A stretch of DNA of 64,000 bases from Streptomyces taklimakanensis. Its GTDB lineage: Bacteria > Actinomycetota > Actinomycetes > Streptomycetales > Streptomycetaceae. Under the pieces are notes generated by a model, which was not told where the DNA came from, made no database searches, and saw nothing but the letters and a program-made list of their open reading frames with translations. This document shows positions 7,761 through 16,691 of this stretch, piece by piece. Each line of letters opens with the position of its first letter. Position 1 is the stretch's first letter. The position numbers were made by a program, and so were the translations under genes. Location: contig NZ_WIXO01000001.1 in NCBI RefSeq assembly GCF_009709575.1, positions 3,970,001-4,034,000 of the forward strand, read 5' to 3'.

Positions 7761-9160
7761 CGGTCGTCTCCGCCGGCCCCGCCGTCCCCGCTCTCGCCAC
7801 GGTCGTCCTTGCCGTCCTCGCGCAACAGCCCCTCCAACTCGGAGAAGTCCAACTGCTCGCGGTGGACGAAACCGTCCGGGTCGTCGAGGTCGTCGGCGGT
7901 CGGAAGCATGTCCGGGTGGGCCCACAGCCCGTCGCGGCCGTCCAACCCGCGGGCGTCGGTGAGGGAGGCCCACAGTCGGGAGGCGTCGCGCAGGCGTCGG
8001 GGCCGCAACTCCAGGCCGATCAGCGTGGCGAAGGTCTGCTCGGCCGGTCCGCCACCGGCCCGCCGCCTGCGCAGCGTCTCGCGCAGCGCGGAAGCGGACG
8101 GCAGGTGTGGCTCGGCCGCGGCGTGCACCACCGCGTCCACCCAGCCCTCGACCAGCGCGAGCGCCGTCTCCAGCCGGGCCAGGGCCGCCTTCTGTTCGGG
8201 AGTGTCCTCCGGCTGGAACATGCCCTGCTGGAGCGCCTCCTGGAGTTCCTCGGGGCGGGACGGGTCGAGCTGTCCGACGACGTCCTCCAGCTTGGCGGTG
8301 TCCACCTTGATCCCGCGCGCGTACCCCTCGACCGCGCCGAACAGGTGCGAGCGCAGCCACGGCACGTGGGCGAACAGCCGCTGGTGCGCCGCCTCGCGCA
8401 GCGCGAGGTACAGCCGCACCTCGTCCTCGGGAACGCCCAGCCCCTCGCCGAAGGCCGCGATGTTGACCGGCAGCAGCGCCGCCCTGCCCTTCGGACCCAG
8501 CGGCAGACCGATGTCGGTGGAGCCCACGACCTCGCCGGCCAGTACGCCCAGTGCCCGGCCGATCTGGGTGCCGAACATCGCGCCGCCCATGGAGCGCATC
8601 ATCCCGATCAGCGGGCCCGCCATGGACTGCATCTCCTCGGGAAGCACGTCGCCCATGGCCGCCCCGACGCGTTCGGCGACCGGATCCACCAGGTCCTTCC
8701 ACACCGGAAGGGTGGACTCCACCCACTCCGCGCGGCTCCAGGCCACGGCCGAGCCGGACCCGGAGGGCAGGGAGGTCACGCCGTCCAGCCAGAGATCGGC
8801 CAGTCGCACGGCCTCCTCGACGGCCCGCCGCTCCCGGGGGCCGACGCTGGCGTCCTTGGTGCCGTCCGGGGTGCCCGCGGCGACGGTCTGTCGGGCGATG
8901 TCCTTGGCCATGTCCCAGTTGACCGGCCCGCCCTCGTAGCTGAGCATCTGGCCGAGCCGCTGGAACGCGGCGCCCAGGTCGTTCGGGTCGACGCCGCCGG
9001 GGCCGCCCAGCGACCCGAACATCGCCGCGAACGGGTTCTCGGCGCCGCCCTGGCCGCCGAACCCGAACGGGTTCGGGTCGGGTCCGCCCTTCTTCCGGCC
9101 GTCGTCGCCCTCCTCCGGCTCCTCGGGTGGAAGGCCGAATCCGAATGGGATGTCACTCAC
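7757..9160 (-). CDS. DUF2342-family zinc-dependent metalloprotease/hydrolase
   Basis: A 467-residue actinobacterial protein of the DUF2342 family, often named zinc-dependent metalloprotease or putative hydrolase. The N-terminus is Gly/Pro/Phe rich with repeated NPFGFG-like units. The long helical core contains the candidate metal segment LREAAHQRLFAH (about residue 245), followed by a tight Gly/Ala region. The C-terminal segment ends in acidic low complexity. No signal peptide. Function is unproven in streptomycetes. It is coupled to the Nudix gene downstream and divergent from the SDR gene, with about 150 bp between them. Confidence 0.87.
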   Translation of the reverse strand: MSDIPFGFGLPPEEPEEGDDGRKKGGPDPNPFGFGGQGGAENPFAAMFGSLGGPGGVDPNDLGAAFQRLGQMLSYEGGPVNWDMAKDIARQTVAAGTPDGTKDASVGPRERRAVEEAVRLADLWLDGVTSLPSGSGSAVAWSRAEWVESTLPVWKDLVDPVAERVGAAMGDVLPEEMQSMAGPLIGMMRSMGGAMFGTQIGRALGVLAGEVVGSTDIGLPLGPKGRAALLPVNIAAFGEGLGVPEDEVRLYLALREAAHQRLFAHVPWLRSHLFGAVEGYARGIKVDTAKLEDVVGQLDPSRPEELQEALQQGMFQPEDTPEQKAALARLETALALVEGWVDAVVHAAAEPHLPSASALRETLRRRRAGGGPAEQTFATLIGLELRPRRLRDASRLWASLTDARGLDGRDGLWAHPDMLPTADDLDDPDGFVHREQLDFSELEGLLREDGKDDRGESGDGGAGGDDR

Positions 9161-9311
9161 GGGGTTCCTCGGATCTGGTGGCTGGTGGGTGGGTCGCTGG
9201 GACGACGGTGGAGGATGTGCGAAGTGGAGGGCTTCACCTCCAGCCTAGACACCTCTCGGGCAGGATGGAGCCTGCGCACGTCGTACCCGAGACAACCGCG
9301 GGAGACACCGG

Positions 9312-10421
9312 GTGAGTTCCCAGGAGGCCAACGTTCGCGGTCCGCGTAACGGGACCGCACGGCCCGTCGTCGCGGTCACCGGAGCCGCATCGGGGGTGGG
9401 CGCGCTGCTGACCGAGCGGCTCGTGGCCTCCCCCGAGGTGGGACGGGTGATCGCGCTCGACGAGCGACGCGGCGACGCGGAGGGTGCCCAGTGGCACGTC
9501 CTGGACGTGCGGGACCCGGCCATCGCCGACCGGCTGCGCGACGCCGGCCGGCCGGCCGACACCGTGGTGCACCTCGCCCTCGACCTGGATCTGGAGACCG
9601 ATCCCGCCGCCCGCTCCGCCTACAACGTGCGCGGCACCCAGACGGTGCTGACGGCCGCCGCCGCCGCGGGCGTGCGGCGGGTGGTGCTGTGCACCTCGGC
9701 GATGGTCTACGGCGCGTTGCCCGACAACGACGTACCGCTGGCCGAGGACGCCGAGCTGCGGGCGACGGCCGAGGCCACGGGCGTGGGCGATCTGCTGGAG
9801 ATCGAGCGGCTCGCCAAGCGCGCCCCCCGCGCGCACCCGGGGCTCAACGTCACGGTCGTGCGCCCCACCGTCCTGGTCGGCGGCACGGACACGGCCCTGA
9901 CCCGTTACTTCGAGTCGCCGCGCCTGCTGGTCGTGGCCGGGTCCCGGCCGTGCTGGCAGTTCTGCCACGTCGAGGATCTGGCCGCCGCCCTGGAGTACGC
10001 GGCGCTGGAGAAGGTGGAGGGCGAGCTGGCGGTCGGTTGCGACGGCTGGCTGGAACAGGAGGAGGTGGAGGAGCTGTCCGGCATCCGCCGCATGGAGCTG
10101 CCCTCCGCGGTCGCCCTCGGCGCGGCCTCCCGACTGCACCGACTGGGGCTGACGCCCTCGCCCGCCGGTGACCTGGCGTACACGATGCACCCCTGGGTGG
10201 TCAGCGGCTCCCGGCTGCACGAGGCGGGCTGGCGGCCGACGTGGACCAACGAGGCGGTGCTGGGCGAGCTGCTGAAGGAGGTCGCCGGCCGGCACACGGT
10301 CGCCGGACGCCGCCTGGGGCGCAAGGACGCCACCACGCTCGGCGCCGCGGGCGCCACCGTCGCCCTGGTGGGCACCGCCGCCCTGGTCCGACGCGCCCGC
10401 AGGACCCGCCGTCGGATGTGA
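9312..10421 (+). CDS. SDR-family (NAD-dependent epimerase/dehydratase-like) protein
   Basis: A 369-residue Rossmann protein. The N-terminal dinucleotide motif is VTGAASGVGALL (about residues 22-33), with VLDVRD and VVHLALDLD following. After TSAMVYG, where an active extended SDR normally has YxxxK, the sequence reads VGDLLEIERLAKR. The catalytic Tyr-Lys pair therefore appears to be missing, which points to a binding or atypical role. The C-terminus (after about 340) has a short hydrophobic stretch, ATVALVGTAALV, and an Arg-rich end, possibly a membrane anchor. GTG start. Confidence 0.82.
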   Translation: MSSQEANVRGPRNGTARPVVAVTGAASGVGALLTERLVASPEVGRVIALDERRGDAEGAQWHVLDVRDPAIADRLRDAGRPADTVVHLALDLDLETDPAARSAYNVRGTQTVLTAAAAAGVRRVVLCTSAMVYGALPDNDVPLAEDAELRATAEATGVGDLLEIERLAKRAPRAHPGLNVTVVRPTVLVGGTDTALTRYFESPRLLVVAGSRPCWQFCHVEDLAAALEYAALEKVEGELAVGCDGWLEQEEVEELSGIRRMELPSAVALGAASRLHRLGLTPSPAGDLAYTMHPWVVSGSRLHEAGWRPTWTNEAVLGELLKEVAGRHTVAGRRLGRKDATTLGAAGATVALVGTAALVRRARRTRRRM

Positions 10422-10497
10422 CGTTCCACACACGGCGTCCCGTGCCGCGCCGCGCGGGTGGACGCGTCCGCCCGCGCCGGTACGGCACCATGTCCCC

Positions 10498-10956
10498 ATG
10501 GCACAGACGTACGACCATCCCGGTGAACGGGCCGCGCACGATCCGATCCGGCTGCTGGCGGTCCGTGAGGCCCCGCTCTCCGTGGACGAGGTCATGGCCG
10601 CCGTGCGTGACCCTTCGGCCGGTGGCACCGCGCTGTTCGTCGGCACCGTGCGCGACCACGACGGGGGCGTCGACGTGGCCCGACTGGGCTACTCCTCGCA
10701 CCCCACGGCGGAGGCCGAGCTGCGCCGCGTCGCCGAGAAGGTGGTCGCCGACTTCCCCGTGCGAGCGCTCGCCGCGGTCCACCGGGTGGGCGAGCTGGAA
10801 ATCGGCGATCCGGCCGTGGTCGTGGCCGTCTCCTGCGCGCACCGGGCCGAGGCCTTCGACGCCTGTCGCCGCCTGATCGACGACCTGAAGCACCAGGTGC
10901 CGATCTGGAAGCACCAGACCTTCGCGGACGGCACCGAGGAGTGGGTCGGGTCCTGA
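10498..10956 (+). CDS. moaE: Molybdopterin synthase large subunit MoaE
   Basis: A 152-residue MoaE, the catalytic subunit that with MoaD converts precursor Z (cPMP) to molybdopterin. It shows GTVRDHDGG, the AE-containing helix after the first strand pair, HRVGELEIGD, and the lysine-rich active-site end KHQVPIWKHQTFADG. Length and order are typical. No other molybdenum cofactor gene is present in the window, so it stands apart from the rest of its pathway. The gap to the upstream SDR gene is 76 bp, in the same direction. Confidence 0.94.
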   Translation: MAQTYDHPGERAAHDPIRLLAVREAPLSVDEVMAAVRDPSAGGTALFVGTVRDHDGGVDVARLGYSSHPTAEAELRRVAEKVVADFPVRALAAVHRVGELEIGDPAVVVAVSCAHRAEAFDACRRLIDDLKHQVPIWKHQTFADGTEEWVGS

Positions 10957-11234
10957 GGCGGCCCCGGCGGCCGGGGAGCGAGGGCGAGCACCCCATCGGG
11001 CGGTGGCGGGCGGCGCCGGGCGGTGCCGGGCGCCACCGGGAAGGCCCGTCCGGGCACATGTGCCATGACCGGACGGGGCATGGCCCGGCCGCTGCCGGGA
11101 ACAGTCCTCGCATGGCCGGCGCCGAGGACGGACTCCCGGGCCGCGGGAACGGCACCCCGCCGGAGCCGTCGGCCCCACGGGAACTAGTCTGCTCGTGAGC
11201 CGGTTCGGCGCATTCGAGGGATCGGGAGGTCACT

Positions 11235-11420
11235 GTGGCGGCACTCGCCTGGTTGCTGATTCCGTTCGTCGCCACGATCGGGGCGGTCGTCTGGGCCGTG
11301 TGGGCCTCGCGGAAGCCCAGCGGGTTCGGGGACGCCGAGGGAGTCGCGGGCTACGAGGCCTTCCGCGCCGCCATGGAACGCCCCCACCGCGAGCGGCACC
11401 GGGAGGAGTCGGCCGCCTGA
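11235..11420 (+). CDS. Small single-span membrane protein
   Basis: A 61-residue protein with one N-terminal transmembrane segment (about residues 3-24, LAWLLIPFVATIGAVVWAVWA) followed by a short charged tail rich in Arg, Glu and His. GTG start preceded by GGGAGG at good spacing. I do not recognise a named family, but similar short membrane proteins are common in actinomycetes. It lies between moaE and the PDZ/Lon protease in the same direction. Its function is unknown. Confidence 0.72.
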   Translation: MAALAWLLIPFVATIGAVVWAVWASRKPSGFGDAEGVAGYEAFRAAMERPHRERHREESAA

Positions 11421-11548
11421 GGGTCCGAGCCCCGCGCTCCGGCCCGGTGTCGCGAGGCCGCGCCGCGTGGGAAGCCCGGCGGGTACGGGGCGGCCCGGAG
11501 CGACGGCCCGCACGGCCCGATGTCGGCCCCGTCCCGTACTGTCGTGAC

Positions 11549-12634
11549 ATGCCACGCCGGACAGCGACGATGCTCACCTCCACCCTGTTGCTGATAGCCG
11601 TGCTCTGCGCGGCGGTCCTGATCAGGGTGCCGTACGCCGAGATGTCTCCGGGGCCCACCGTCAACACGCTCGGTGAGTACGGTGGCGAGCCGGTGCTGAG
11701 CATCGAGGGCAGGAAGACCCACGAGCCCTCCGGCCACCTCAACATGACCACCGTCCGGGTCACCGGGGCCGAGTACCGGATGAACCTGGTGGAGGCCGTC
11801 TACGGCTGGCTGGCGGACGACAGCGCGGTCGTCCCGCACGACACCCTGTACCCGGACGACAAGTCCGCCGAGGAGGTGCGGGAGGAGAACGCCGAGGAGT
11901 TCACCCAGTCGCTGGAGAGCGCCAAGGTCGCCGCCCTGCGGGAGCTGGGGATACCCGTCGGGGAGCGGGTGGTGGTCGCCTCCGTGGTCAAGGACGGTCC
12001 GGCCGAGGGCCGGCTGCACGCCGGGGACGTCATCCGGGCCGTGGACGGCGAGCCGGTCGAGCAGCCCGACGACGTCGCCCGCCTGGTGACCGAGCACGAC
12101 CCCGGAGAGGACGTGGTCTTCACCGTCGTGCCGGCGAAGCGGGCCGAGGAGGCCGAGAAGGAGGGCGGGGAGCCCACCGGTGGCCGGGAGGTCACCGTCG
12201 CGACCACCGAGGCCGACGACGGGCGCGCCATCGTCGGCATCCGGGCGGGGCTGGACCACACCTTCCCGTTCGAGATCGACATCGAGCTCGCCGATGTCGG
12301 CGGTCCCAGCGCCGGGCTGATGTTCGCCCTGGGCATCGTGGACAAGCTCTCGGAGGAGGACCTCACCGGCGGCGAGTTCGTGGCCGGCACGGGGACCATC
12401 GACGGCGAGGGCGAGGTCGGGCCGATCGGCGGCATAGGGATGAAGACCATCGCCGCCCGCGACAAGGGCGCGAAGTACTTCCTCACCCCCGAGGCCAACT
12501 GCGAGGCCGCCGCCCGCGATGTCCCCGAGGGGCTGACCCTGGTGAGGGTCGGCTCGCTCGACGACGCGCTGGAGGCCCTGGAGCACGTCCGGAGCGGGAA
12601 CACCGACGCACTGCCGAGCTGCGCGGCGGGCTGA
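11549..12634 (+). CDS. YlbL-type PDZ/Lon-like serine protease
   Basis: A 361-residue membrane-anchored protease. An N-terminal hydrophobic segment (about 7-23) acts as anchor or signal. A PDZ domain follows (about 135-205, with GRLHAGDVIRAVDG). The C-terminal Lon (S16) catalytic domain carries the nucleophile in GGPSAGLMFALG (Ser about 254) and the general-base lysine in GIGMKTIAA (about 298), with TGTIDGEGEVGPIGG between them. The family acts outside the membrane in protein quality control. The ATG at 11549 was chosen because the longer frame adds only low-complexity sequence. Confidence 0.92.
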   Translation: MPRRTATMLTSTLLLIAVLCAAVLIRVPYAEMSPGPTVNTLGEYGGEPVLSIEGRKTHEPSGHLNMTTVRVTGAEYRMNLVEAVYGWLADDSAVVPHDTLYPDDKSAEEVREENAEEFTQSLESAKVAALRELGIPVGERVVVASVVKDGPAEGRLHAGDVIRAVDGEPVEQPDDVARLVTEHDPGEDVVFTVVPAKRAEEAEKEGGEPTGGREVTVATTEADDGRAIVGIRAGLDHTFPFEIDIELADVGGPSAGLMFALGIVDKLSEEDLTGGEFVAGTGTIDGEGEVGPIGGIGMKTIAARDKGAKYFLTPEANCEAAARDVPEGLTLVRVGSLDDALEALEHVRSGNTDALPSCAAG

Positions 12635-12642
12635 CCGCCCGT

Positions 12643-12679
12643 ACCGCCCGCCCGCCCGCCGGACGGGCGGGCGGGCGGT
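12643..12679. terminator. Bidirectional hairpin terminator
   Basis: Perfect 16-bp arms built of CCCG repeats with a 5-nt loop (CCGGA), between the convergent protease gene and the PPA1309-family gene. Confidence 0.7.
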
Positions 12680-12705
12680 GGGGAACCGGAGCGGGCCGGG
12701 GGCCG

Positions 12706-13290
12706 TCAGGCGAAGGTGGCGGCGAGCGCCTCGGTGAGCCCCGGCACCAGGTCCGGCCCGGTCAGCACCTCGGTCGGCGAGTCCTTCTCGCGCAGCCGCA
12801 GTGCCGACTCGCGGGCCCCGTCCCGCAGCACCGCCACCGTCATCCGCACCTCCTGACGCTCGGGGTGCTCGGCCACCCACCGCGCCAGCCGTTCCTCGGC
12901 GCCCTCCGCCTGGAGGTCCTCGGGGACGGACGCCTCCGCCGCCGGAGGCAGCATCAGCCGCTCCACCGTCATCGCGCATCCGGCGACCGCGTCGGGCCAG
13001 GCGATGGTGCCGAGGAACTCGTCCAGGGGGACGCCGGCGGGCAGCTCGTCCTGCTCGACGGGGGTGAGGGAGGCGGGAACGGGGGAGGGGGCTTCGTCGC
13101 CGCCGAGGCCGAGCTGTTCGGCCAGGGCGGGCTCCTCGGCGCGCAGCCGGTCGGTGTCGACCAGGGCGAAGAGGCGGGCGGGCTGGTCCCAGCCCAGGCC
13201 GGCGACGTACTCGTCGATTTCGAGCACGGCACGGGTCAGTGGGCTGGCGGCGAGGGGTGCGCCGTCGTTGGGGAGGTTGTTCATCCCCAT
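12706..13290 (-). CDS. PPA1309-family conserved protein
   Basis: A 194-residue soluble protein recognised as the actinobacterial PPA1309 family (LTRAVLEIDEYVAGLGWDQP near the start; the middle has LPAGVPLDEFLGTIAWPDAVAGCAMTVERL across two segments). No catalytic motif or membrane segment is visible and the function is unknown. The start MGMNNLPN was chosen; an ATG six bases later is equally possible, and neither has a clear ribosome site, so a leaderless transcript is likely. It is divergent from the UPF0182 gene with a short shared upstream region. Confidence 0.85.
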   Translation of the reverse strand: MGMNNLPNDGAPLAASPLTRAVLEIDEYVAGLGWDQPARLFALVDTDRLRAEEPALAEQLGLGGDEAPSPVPASLTPVEQDELPAGVPLDEFLGTIAWPDAVAGCAMTVERLMLPPAAEASVPEDLQAEGAEERLARWVAEHPERQEVRMTVAVLRDGARESALRLREKDSPTEVLTGPDLVPGLTEALAATFA

Positions 13291-13407
13291 ATCGTGCCGT
13301 CGAACACCCCGAGAACGGGAACCGGGTAAAGGTTCAGTAAGTTGCATGGGTGGGGCCCTAGCATACGGGGCCAGTTTCATCCGCTGCGAATCTTCGAGGT
13401 GCGCACC

Positions 13408-16377
13408 TTGGCTTTCCAGATGCCGGACCGGGGCTCAGGCGGGCCCGGCGGTCCACGGATCAGTGTCGGCAGGCCCTCCAGGCGCGCCAAGACCCTGCTC
13501 ATGACAGCGGGAGTGCTCGCCGTTCTGGCCATGCTCTTCGTCATGTTCGCCGGGTTCTGGACCGACTGGCTGTGGTATCGATCGGTCCGCTACACCACCG
13601 TCTTCACCACCACCCTGTGGACCAAGATCGGCATGTTCGCCGTCTTCGGCCTGCTGATGGCCGTGGCCGTCGGCCTCAACATCTGGCTGGCCCACCGGTT
13701 GCGGCCCCCGCTCAGTGCGATGTCGCTGGAACAGCAGAGTCTGGACCGGTACCGCATGGGCATCGCGCCGTACAAGAAGTGGGTGCTGCTGGGGGTCACC
13801 GCGCTGGTCGGGTTGATCGCCGGTGCCTCCGCCGCCGGGCAGTGGCGCACCTGGCTGATGTGGGTGAACGCCGAGCCCTTCGGCACGGAGGACCCGCAGT
13901 TCGGCAAGGACGTGGCGTTCTTCGCGTTCGACCTGCCCTGGTACCGCTTCCTGCTGAGCTTCGGCTTCGCGGCCGTCGTCCTGTCCCTGCTGGCCGCGGC
14001 GCTGGTGCACTACCTCTACGGCGGGCTGCGGGTCAGCACTCCGGGCGCCCGCGCCACCTCCCAGGCCACCGGGCACCTGTCGGTGCTGCTCGGAGTGTTC
14101 GTGGCGCTCAAGGCGGTGGCGTACTGGCTCGACCGCTACGGCCTCGCGGTGAAGTCCGGTGACTTCAAGGCCACGAACAACTGGACGGGGCTGCGGTACG
14201 TCGACGCCAACGCCTACCTCCCGGCGAAGACGATCCTGTTCTTCATCGCCGTGATCTGCGCCGTGCTCTTCTTCGCCACCCTGTGGCGGCGCACCTGGCA
14301 GTTGCCGGTGATCGGCTTCGGACTGATGGTCCTCTCGGCGATCCTGATCGGCGGGCTCTACCCGGCGATCGTGCAGAAGTTCCAGGTCCAGCCGAACGAG
14401 CAGGCCAAGGAGGCGCCGTACATCCAGAAGAACATCGACGCCACCCGTGACGCGTACGACGTCGCCGACTCCAAGGTGTCGAACTACTCGGGCCAGAGCG
14501 AGGCGAGCAACGAGGAGCTGCGCGAGGCGGTGGACGACACCGCCAGCATCCGTCTGCTCGACCCGAACGTGGTCTCGCCCAGCTACCAGCAGCTCCAGCA
14601 GGTCCGCAGCTACTACCAGTTCCCCGCCACCCTCGACGTGGACCGGTACACCACCGAGGACGGCAGGGAGCAGGACACCGTCGTCGGCCTGCGCGAGATC
14701 AACATCAACGGCATCACCGAGCGCAACTGGATCAACGACCACTTCAAGTACACCCACGGCTTCGGCATGGTGGCCGGCAAGGGCACCGAGGTGGCCTCCA
14801 CCGGCGCGCCCTCCTTCGTGGAGAAGGACCTTCCGCCCGAGGGCGAGCTCGGCGACTACGAGCCACGCGTCTACTACGGCGAGAAGACCACGCAGTACTC
14901 CATCGTCGGTGGCCCCCAGAAGGAACTGGACTACATCTCCGGCAACGAGGAGAAGACCTACAGCTACCAGGGCGACAGCGGGGTCAGCCTGGGGAACCCG
15001 GTCAACCGCGCGGCCTACGCCGTGGCCTTCAACGAGCCGCAGATCCTGTACTCGGGCGCGATCGGCGAGAACTCGCGGATCCTGTACAACCGCACGCCCA
15101 AGGAGCGCGTCGAGGCGGTGGCCCCGTGGCTGACGATCGACGGCGACCCGTACCCGGCGGTGGTGGACGGTCGGATCCAGTGGATCATCGACGCCTACAC
15201 CACGACGAACCAGTACCCGTACTCGTCCCGCACGACCCTGGGCGACACCACGGCCGACTCGCTCACCGACGGGCAGCGTTCGGTCATCGCCCAGCAGAAC
15301 CGGGTCAACTACATCCGCAACTCGGTCAAGGCCACCGTCGACGCCTACACGGGCGATGTGAAGCTCTACCAGTGGGACACCCAGGACCCGATACTGAAGA
15401 CCTGGATGAAGGCCTTCCCCGGCACCGTCGAGCCGCGTGAGGAGATCAGCGACTCGCTGATGGCGCACCTGCGCTACCCGCAGGACCTGTTCAAGGTGCA
15501 GCGCGAGCTGCTGACGCGCTACCACGTCACCAACGCCAACCAGTTCTACAGCGGCAGTGAGCGTTGGCAGGTGCCGGACGACCCGACCCACAAGGGCAAC
15601 GCGGTCCCGCCGTACTACCTGAGCATGCAGATGCCGGACCAGGAGGAGCAGACCTTCTCCCTGACCACCACGTTCAACCCAAGCGGCCGTGAGACGCTGG
15701 GCGCCTTCATGGCGGTGAACGCGGACGCCCGCAGCAGTGACTACGGGACGATCAGGATCCTCAAGCTGCCGTCCAACACCACGGTGTCCGGTCCGCAGCA
15801 GGTGCAGAGCCGGTTCAACTCCGACACCGACATCGCGAACGAGATCAACATCCTCCAGCGCGGTGACTCGGAGATCGAGTACGGCAACCTGCTCACCGTG
15901 CCGCTGGAGGGTGGACTCCTCTACGTCGAGCCGGTCTACGTCCGCGGCGCGGGCACCAACTACCCGCTGCTGCGGAAGGTCCTGGTGACCTACGGCGAGG
16001 AGACCGCCTTCGAGGACACCCTCGGCGAGGCTCTGAACGTCGTGTTCGGGGTGGAGGGCTCCGAGGAGGACACCGGCGAGGAGCCGCCGCCGGGCGAGGA
16101 GGAGAGCACTCCCCCGCCGTCCGAGGACGGACCCGACGACGGGACGGTGCAGGACGCCCTCAACGACGCTCAGGACGCCTTCGAGGCGGGCCAGAAGGCG
16201 TTGGGGGAGCAGGACTGGGAGGCCTACGGGCAGGCCCAGCGGGATCTGGAGGACGCCCTCGAGCGCGCGGCCGAGGCCGAGGGCGCGAGCGGCGACGGGA
16301 AGAACCCCGACGACGGGAGCGCCGGCGGAGGAAACGACGGCGGCACTCCGGAGGACGAGGGACGCAAGGACGAGTGA
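13408..16377 (+). CDS. UPF0182-family large membrane protein
   Basis: A 989-residue membrane protein of the UPF0182 (COG1615) family. About seven transmembrane helices occupy the first 330 residues (for example [19 protein letters not shown]), followed by a large domain predicted to face outside, with many Tyr, Asn and Asp. The last 110 residues are a strongly acidic low-complexity tail with E/D/P and G runs and a Gln/Ala-rich helix. Function is unknown. The TTG start (LAFQMPDRG) was chosen because GAGGT lies seven bases before it; an ATG 12 bases later is the alternative. Divergent from the PPA1309 gene. Confidence 0.9.
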   Translation: MAFQMPDRGSGGPGGPRISVGRPSRRAKTLLMTAGVLAVLAMLFVMFAGFWTDWLWYRSVRYTTVFTTTLWTKIGMFAVFGLLMAVAVGLNIWLAHRLRPPLSAMSLEQQSLDRYRMGIAPYKKWVLLGVTALVGLIAGASAAGQWRTWLMWVNAEPFGTEDPQFGKDVAFFAFDLPWYRFLLSFGFAAVVLSLLAAALVHYLYGGLRVSTPGARATSQATGHLSVLLGVFVALKAVAYWLDRYGLAVKSGDFKATNNWTGLRYVDANAYLPAKTILFFIAVICAVLFFATLWRRTWQLPVIGFGLMVLSAILIGGLYPAIVQKFQVQPNEQAKEAPYIQKNIDATRDAYDVADSKVSNYSGQSEASNEELREAVDDTASIRLLDPNVVSPSYQQLQQVRSYYQFPATLDVDRYTTEDGREQDTVVGLREININGITERNWINDHFKYTHGFGMVAGKGTEVASTGAPSFVEKDLPPEGELGDYEPRVYYGEKTTQYSIVGGPQKELDYISGNEEKTYSYQGDSGVSLGNPVNRAAYAVAFNEPQILYSGAIGENSRILYNRTPKERVEAVAPWLTIDGDPYPAVVDGRIQWIIDAYTTTNQYPYSSRTTLGDTTADSLTDGQRSVIAQQNRVNYIRNSVKATVDAYTGDVKLYQWDTQDPILKTWMKAFPGTVEPREEISDSLMAHLRYPQDLFKVQRELLTRYHVTNANQFYSGSERWQVPDDPTHKGNAVPPYYLSMQMPDQEEQTFSLTTTFNPSGRETLGAFMAVNADARSSDYGTIRILKLPSNTTVSGPQQVQSRFNSDTDIANEINILQRGDSEIEYGNLLTVPLEGGLLYVEPVYVRGAGTNYPLLRKVLVTYGEETAFEDTLGEALNVVFGVEGSEEDTGEEPPPGEEESTPPPSEDGPDDGTVQDALNDAQDAFEAGQKALGEQDWEAYGQAQRDLEDALERAAEAEGASGDGKNPDDGSAGGGNDGGTPEDEGRKDE

Positions 16378-16430
16378 ACCGGTGGTGAGCGAGCACCCCT
16401 CGCGCCGTGGTAAGGTTGTGAACACAACGG

Positions 16431-16504
16431 CGCGGGGTGGAGCAGCTCGGTAGCTCGCTGGGCTCATAACCCAGAGGTCGCAGGTTCAAATCCTGTCCCC
16501 GCTA
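16431..16504 (+). tRNA. Initiator tRNA-fMet (CAT), copy 1
   Basis: A 74-nt tRNA without encoded CCA. Position 1 (C) faces T at 72, so the end pair is mismatched, and the anticodon stem has three consecutive G-C pairs (CTGGG/CCCAG) around CTCATAA. Both are initiator marks. The T-loop is TTCAAAT. A second identical copy lies about 2.1 kb downstream. A very long hairpin follows immediately. Confidence 0.97.
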
Positions 16505-16507
16505 CTG

Positions 16508-16552
16508 ATGGAAGAAGGGCCCGGAGTCATGGACTCCGGGCCCTTCTTCCAT
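16508..16552 (+). terminator. Terminator of tRNA-fMet copy 1
   Basis: A perfect 21-bp inverted repeat (arms begin ATGGAAGAAGGGCCC) with a 3-nt loop ATG, starting four bases after the tRNA. An exceptionally stable hairpin without a T-run. Confidence 0.8.
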
Positions 16553-16691
16553 GTCCGGAAGGGGGTGGGACCGGCCCCCGCGGTCGGGCCCGGAGTTTGG
16601 GGCACTGACGCATCGGGAAGTCGACAAAACGCTGAAGTGACTTCATCGGCGGCGGTATACCAGGTGTACGCGGGTTGCGGGTGGTGCGACG

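Noticed and set aside
13435-16467. A 1010-residue open frame on the minus strand opposite the UPF0182 gene
   Set aside because: It is a mirror of a GC-rich coding sequence; its composition is Arg/His/Val/Gly/Leu biased, without family motifs, and the plus-strand frame has clear membrane helices and conserved segments.
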